From: Streptomyces sp. KMM 9044
Lineage (GTDB): Bacteria > Actinomycetota > Actinomycetes > Streptomycetales > Streptomycetaceae
Direction of reading: 5' to 3'
Length of the DNA stretch: 64,000 nt
Assembly (NCBI RefSeq): GCF_024701375.2
Contig: NZ_CP113910.1
Coordinates: 868,001-932,000 of the forward strand
The stretch's first letter is position 1; every line of letters starts with the position of its first letter. The notes under the pieces are model-generated. The model made no database searches and was not told the origin of the DNA. It was given only the letters and a program-made list of their open reading frames with translations. The position numbers and the translations under genes were made by a program. Of the stretch, positions 62,356 to 64,000 are shown piece by piece.

Positions 62356-62927
62356 CGACCGCCGAGCCCCGACGACCCGACCTCGCCCGCGAACTGATCT
62401 CCCGCGCAGCCCAGTCGGCCGCGCACAGGGCGAAACGAGTACGCATTCAGCTCAACGCCGTCCAACTCGGCCAGGGCCGTCATACCGACCACGCCAACAC
62501 CAAGATCCTGGGCCGCATCCTGGCCGACCACGACTGGCCCGGCCATCGTCTCGTCGGCCCCCGCGGGGCCCGCGCCGCCTGGAGCATCGCCCTGCACAGC
62601 GACGACGATCCCGCCTTCCAGCGCGCCGCCACCATCCTGCTCGGGCGTGCGGTCCAGGCCGGCGACGCGCTCGTCCAGCACTGGGCGCACCTGCACGACC
62701 GCGCCCTCATCACCAGCGGGCGCGACCAGGAGTACGGCACCCAGCTCCTGCTGAGCGCCGACGGGATCGAGCTGTGCCCGCTGAGCGCGCCGGCGTCCGT
62801 CGACGCGCGCAGGGCGACCGTGGGTCTGCCGCCGCTTGCCATCGCTCTCAAGGCGGTGCGCCGCCGCTACACGCCGGACAGCTCCGCCGATGAAGCCCCG
62901 ACCCTCGTCCTCGCGGGGGCCGCGTGA
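62352..62927 (+). CDS. DUF6624-like hypothetical protein
   Basis: 191 aa from a GTG. ILGRILADHDWPGHRLVGPR, GARAAWSIALHSDDDPAFQR and LITSGRDQEYGTQL fit proteins I recall as DUF6624. Conserved His, Asp and Arg residues suggest an enzyme, but none is known. It is translationally coupled to the GNAT-like gene. Confidence 0.78.
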   Translation: MTTAEPRRPDLARELISRAAQSAAHRAKRVRIQLNAVQLGQGRHTDHANTKILGRILADHDWPGHRLVGPRGARAAWSIALHSDDDPAFQRAATILLGRAVQAGDALVQHWAHLHDRALITSGRDQEYGTQLLLSADGIELCPLSAPASVDARRATVGLPPLAIALKAVRRRYTPDSSADEAPTLVLAGAA

Positions 62928-63000
62928 ACACGCGACCCCCAAGTTCTCCACCAGTCGGCCTGCCAGCCACGACTCCGCCCTGCGAAAGGATCGTTGACCG

Positions 63001-63468
63001 ATGAAGCTCACCACCGCCGTCCTGACTTCCGGTGCGGCCGTCTCTCTCACCACCGCCGTGGTCGGAGCCGTCCGACTCAGGCAGGACGCGCGGCACCAGG
63101 CCGAGCGCAACGAGGTGGTTCTCGCCCGCAATCAGCTCGACTGGCTGGCACAGATGTCCACCACCCCCGACCTCGCCAAGCTCTGGACACCCGCGGACAT
63201 GGACGTCGAGGAGTACATGCAGCTGCTGAAGGCCAACCAGCTCATCTGCATGCTCAGTCTGCGCAACCGCCTCGGCTTCGTCCGTGCCGGGCACCTGCCG
63301 TGGTACGCCGCGAAGCTGATGGAGGGCGACGTCTGCCAGCGCTACTGGAAGCGGTTCGGCGGCCTCCGAGCCGAGGAGGCCGAGGGCGATGAGCAGGCCG
63401 AGCACTTCACCCGGGTGCTGGACCGGGCCGCCAAAAATCACCCGCGGGCGCAAGCCGCTGCGGCCTGA
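63001..63468 (+). CDS. DUF6082-like membrane-anchored protein
   Basis: 155 aa. N-terminal hydrophobic segment (LTSGAAVSLTTAVVGAV), then helices with NQLDWLAQMSTTPDLAKLW and the family-like LLKANQLICMLSLRNRLGFV. DUF6082 genes often lie in lanthipeptide regions. The function is unknown; a role in the nearby FxLD system is inferred from position only. Confidence 0.78.
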   Translation: MKLTTAVLTSGAAVSLTTAVVGAVRLRQDARHQAERNEVVLARNQLDWLAQMSTTPDLAKLWTPADMDVEEYMQLLKANQLICMLSLRNRLGFVRAGHLPWYAAKLMEGDVCQRYWKRFGGLRAEEAEGDEQAEHFTRVLDRAAKNHPRAQAAAA

Positions 63469-63595
63469 CGGCACCACACCGACTCCCAGGCGCGCGACCG
63501 CTCAGGCGCCTTCGCCGCCCGTCGCCGTCTGGTAGCAGACCCCGAGGTCCGACCGGGCCTCGGCATCCCGCACCACCCACTTCTAGGAGGCATGC

Positions 63596-63781
63596 ATGAC
63601 CGCCATCCAGGCCGAGAGGCCGACCGCTCCCGCGCAGGCGGACCTCGTGAAGGCCGACGACGACCCGTTCGGGCTCGACATCACCTTCATCGAGGGCACA
63701 CCGGCAACCGAGACGGTCCTGATGTGCAGTACGGGCGACACCTGCGGCAGCTCCTGCCCCAGCGCCTGCACCACCTCATAA
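63596..63781 (+). CDS. lanA: FxLD-family lanthipeptide precursor
   Basis: 61 aa behind a perfect AGGAGG site. The leader contains the family motif FGLD (residues 25-28) in DDDPFGLDITFIEG. The core is the C-terminal Ser/Thr/Cys-rich part CSTGDTCGSSCPSACTTS with Cys at 44, 50, 54 and 58. Dehydrated Ser/Thr and these Cys would form lanthionine rings. The next gene starts like a LanB-type dehydratase. The ring pattern cannot be deduced from the precursor alone. Confidence 0.9.
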   Translation: MTAIQAERPTAPAQADLVKADDDPFGLDITFIEGTPATETVLMCSTGDTCGSSCPSACTTS

Positions 63782-63800
63782 GCCGGATTACCCCGGCAAC

Positions 63801-63834
63801 GCGGGCCGGACGGGACTCTCCCCGTCCGGCCCGC
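63801..63834 (+). terminator. 14-bp hairpin between precursor and dehydratase genes
   Basis: GCGGGCCGGACGGG and CCCGTCCGGCCCGC form a perfect stem with an ACTCTC loop, 20 nt after the precursor stop and 36 nt before the next start. Such structures usually limit read-through so that the precursor is made in excess of its enzymes. Confidence 0.8.
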
Positions 63835-63869
63835 CCCGCCCGCCACGCCAGAAGATGAGGAGAGCCCTG

Positions 63870-64000
63870 ATGACACGGCACCGGCCCAGCCTGTACGAGG
63901 CCACGGGGCAGCCCATGCTGCGCGCCGCGGTCCACACGACCGAGCCCGCCATGCCGCCCTGGCCGTCATCCATGGCGCCCGCGGAGGCGTGGCGCGCGTG
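63870..64000 (+). CDS. lanB: Lanthipeptide dehydratase (LanB-like), 5' end only
   Basis: 43 codons visible before the window ends. ATG at 63870 has GAGGAG 8 nt upstream. The opening MTRHRPSLYEATGQPMLRA, then the AVHTTE and PPWP words resemble the start of LanB-type (glutamyl-tRNA-dependent) dehydratases. Position after the FxLD precursor supports this. Confidence 0.65.
   Translation, partial: MTRHRPSLYEATGQPMLRAAVHTTEPAMPPWPSSMAPAEAWRA

Overview
The window is high-GC actinobacterial DNA, almost certainly Streptomyces. The evidence is very strong G/C at third codon positions, frequent GTG starts, many 4-nt ATGA/GTGA gene overlaps, a Tat-exported beta-galactosidase, gamma-butyrolactone-receptor-like TetR, XRE/TPR regulators, DUF574/DUF6415/DUF6082/DUF6278-type proteins and a conservon (cvn) operon. 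The mixture of intact operons, gene fragments, IS and integrase debris and natural-product genes looks like an accessory chromosome arm rather than the core.

Layout. 0-4.8 kb: a secreted GH2 beta-galactosidase (cut by the window edge) and a TetR regulator. 5.3-11 kb: HAD phosphatase, dihydroxyacetone kinase DhaK/DhaL, a macro-domain gene with two frame breaks, an FAD oxidoreductase and an inositol-monophosphatase-like enzyme. 11-12.3 kb: a mosaic of two wrecked genes (antiporter head joined to an internally deleted gamma-glutamyltransferase). 12.3-20.4 kb: a chloramphenicol-type block. It holds a chloramphenicol exporter behind a leader-peptide attenuator, then (opposite strand) a class II DAHP synthase, chorismate mutase, prephenate-dehydrogenase-like protein, fused aminodeoxychorismate synthase and a CmlA-like di-iron beta-hydroxylase whose 5' end abuts an IS3-family remnant. 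No NRPS, N-oxygenase or halogenase gene is in the window.

20.8-25 kb: small hypothetical, truncated SDR, flavodoxin-like reductase, SRPBCC protein, then a tight operon of HemK-like methyltransferase, CDGSH Fe-S protein and haem-oxygenase-like di-iron protein. 25.5-27.3 kb: DUF574 methyltransferase and a DUF3558-like exported protein. 27.3-32 kb: reductive pyrimidine (or hydantoin) catabolic operon (beta-ureidopropionase, class III transaminase, dihydropyrimidinase, LLM flavoenzyme). 32-43.5 kb: largely housekeeping or hypothetical genes, including a ClpC-type unfoldase, a periplasmic gamma-glutamyltransferase, exonuclease III, an MBL-fold hydrolase and a PcaDC fusion.

43.5-45.8 kb: a lower-GC island edge with a tyrosine integrase and strong inverted repeats. 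45.8-53.2 kb: HEAT/LRV-like repeat protein (one frame break), an XRE/phosphotransferase pair, RsbW-like ATPase, TrmO-like protein and a second XRE/TPR regulator. 53.3-59.8 kb: DUF6415 protein, GH15 glucoamylase-like enzyme and the conservon cvnABCD plus GAF. 59.8-64 kb: acyl-CoA-dehydrogenase-like protein, small LuxR-type regulator, GNAT-like, DUF6624 and DUF6082 proteins, an FxLD-family lanthipeptide precursor and the first codons of its dehydratase at the window edge.

Five genes or gene pieces show single-base frame breaks. All are a loss of one G or C in a short G/C run, so sequence error must be excluded before calling them pseudogenes. Family assignments come from motif recognition by eye; no database search was possible.
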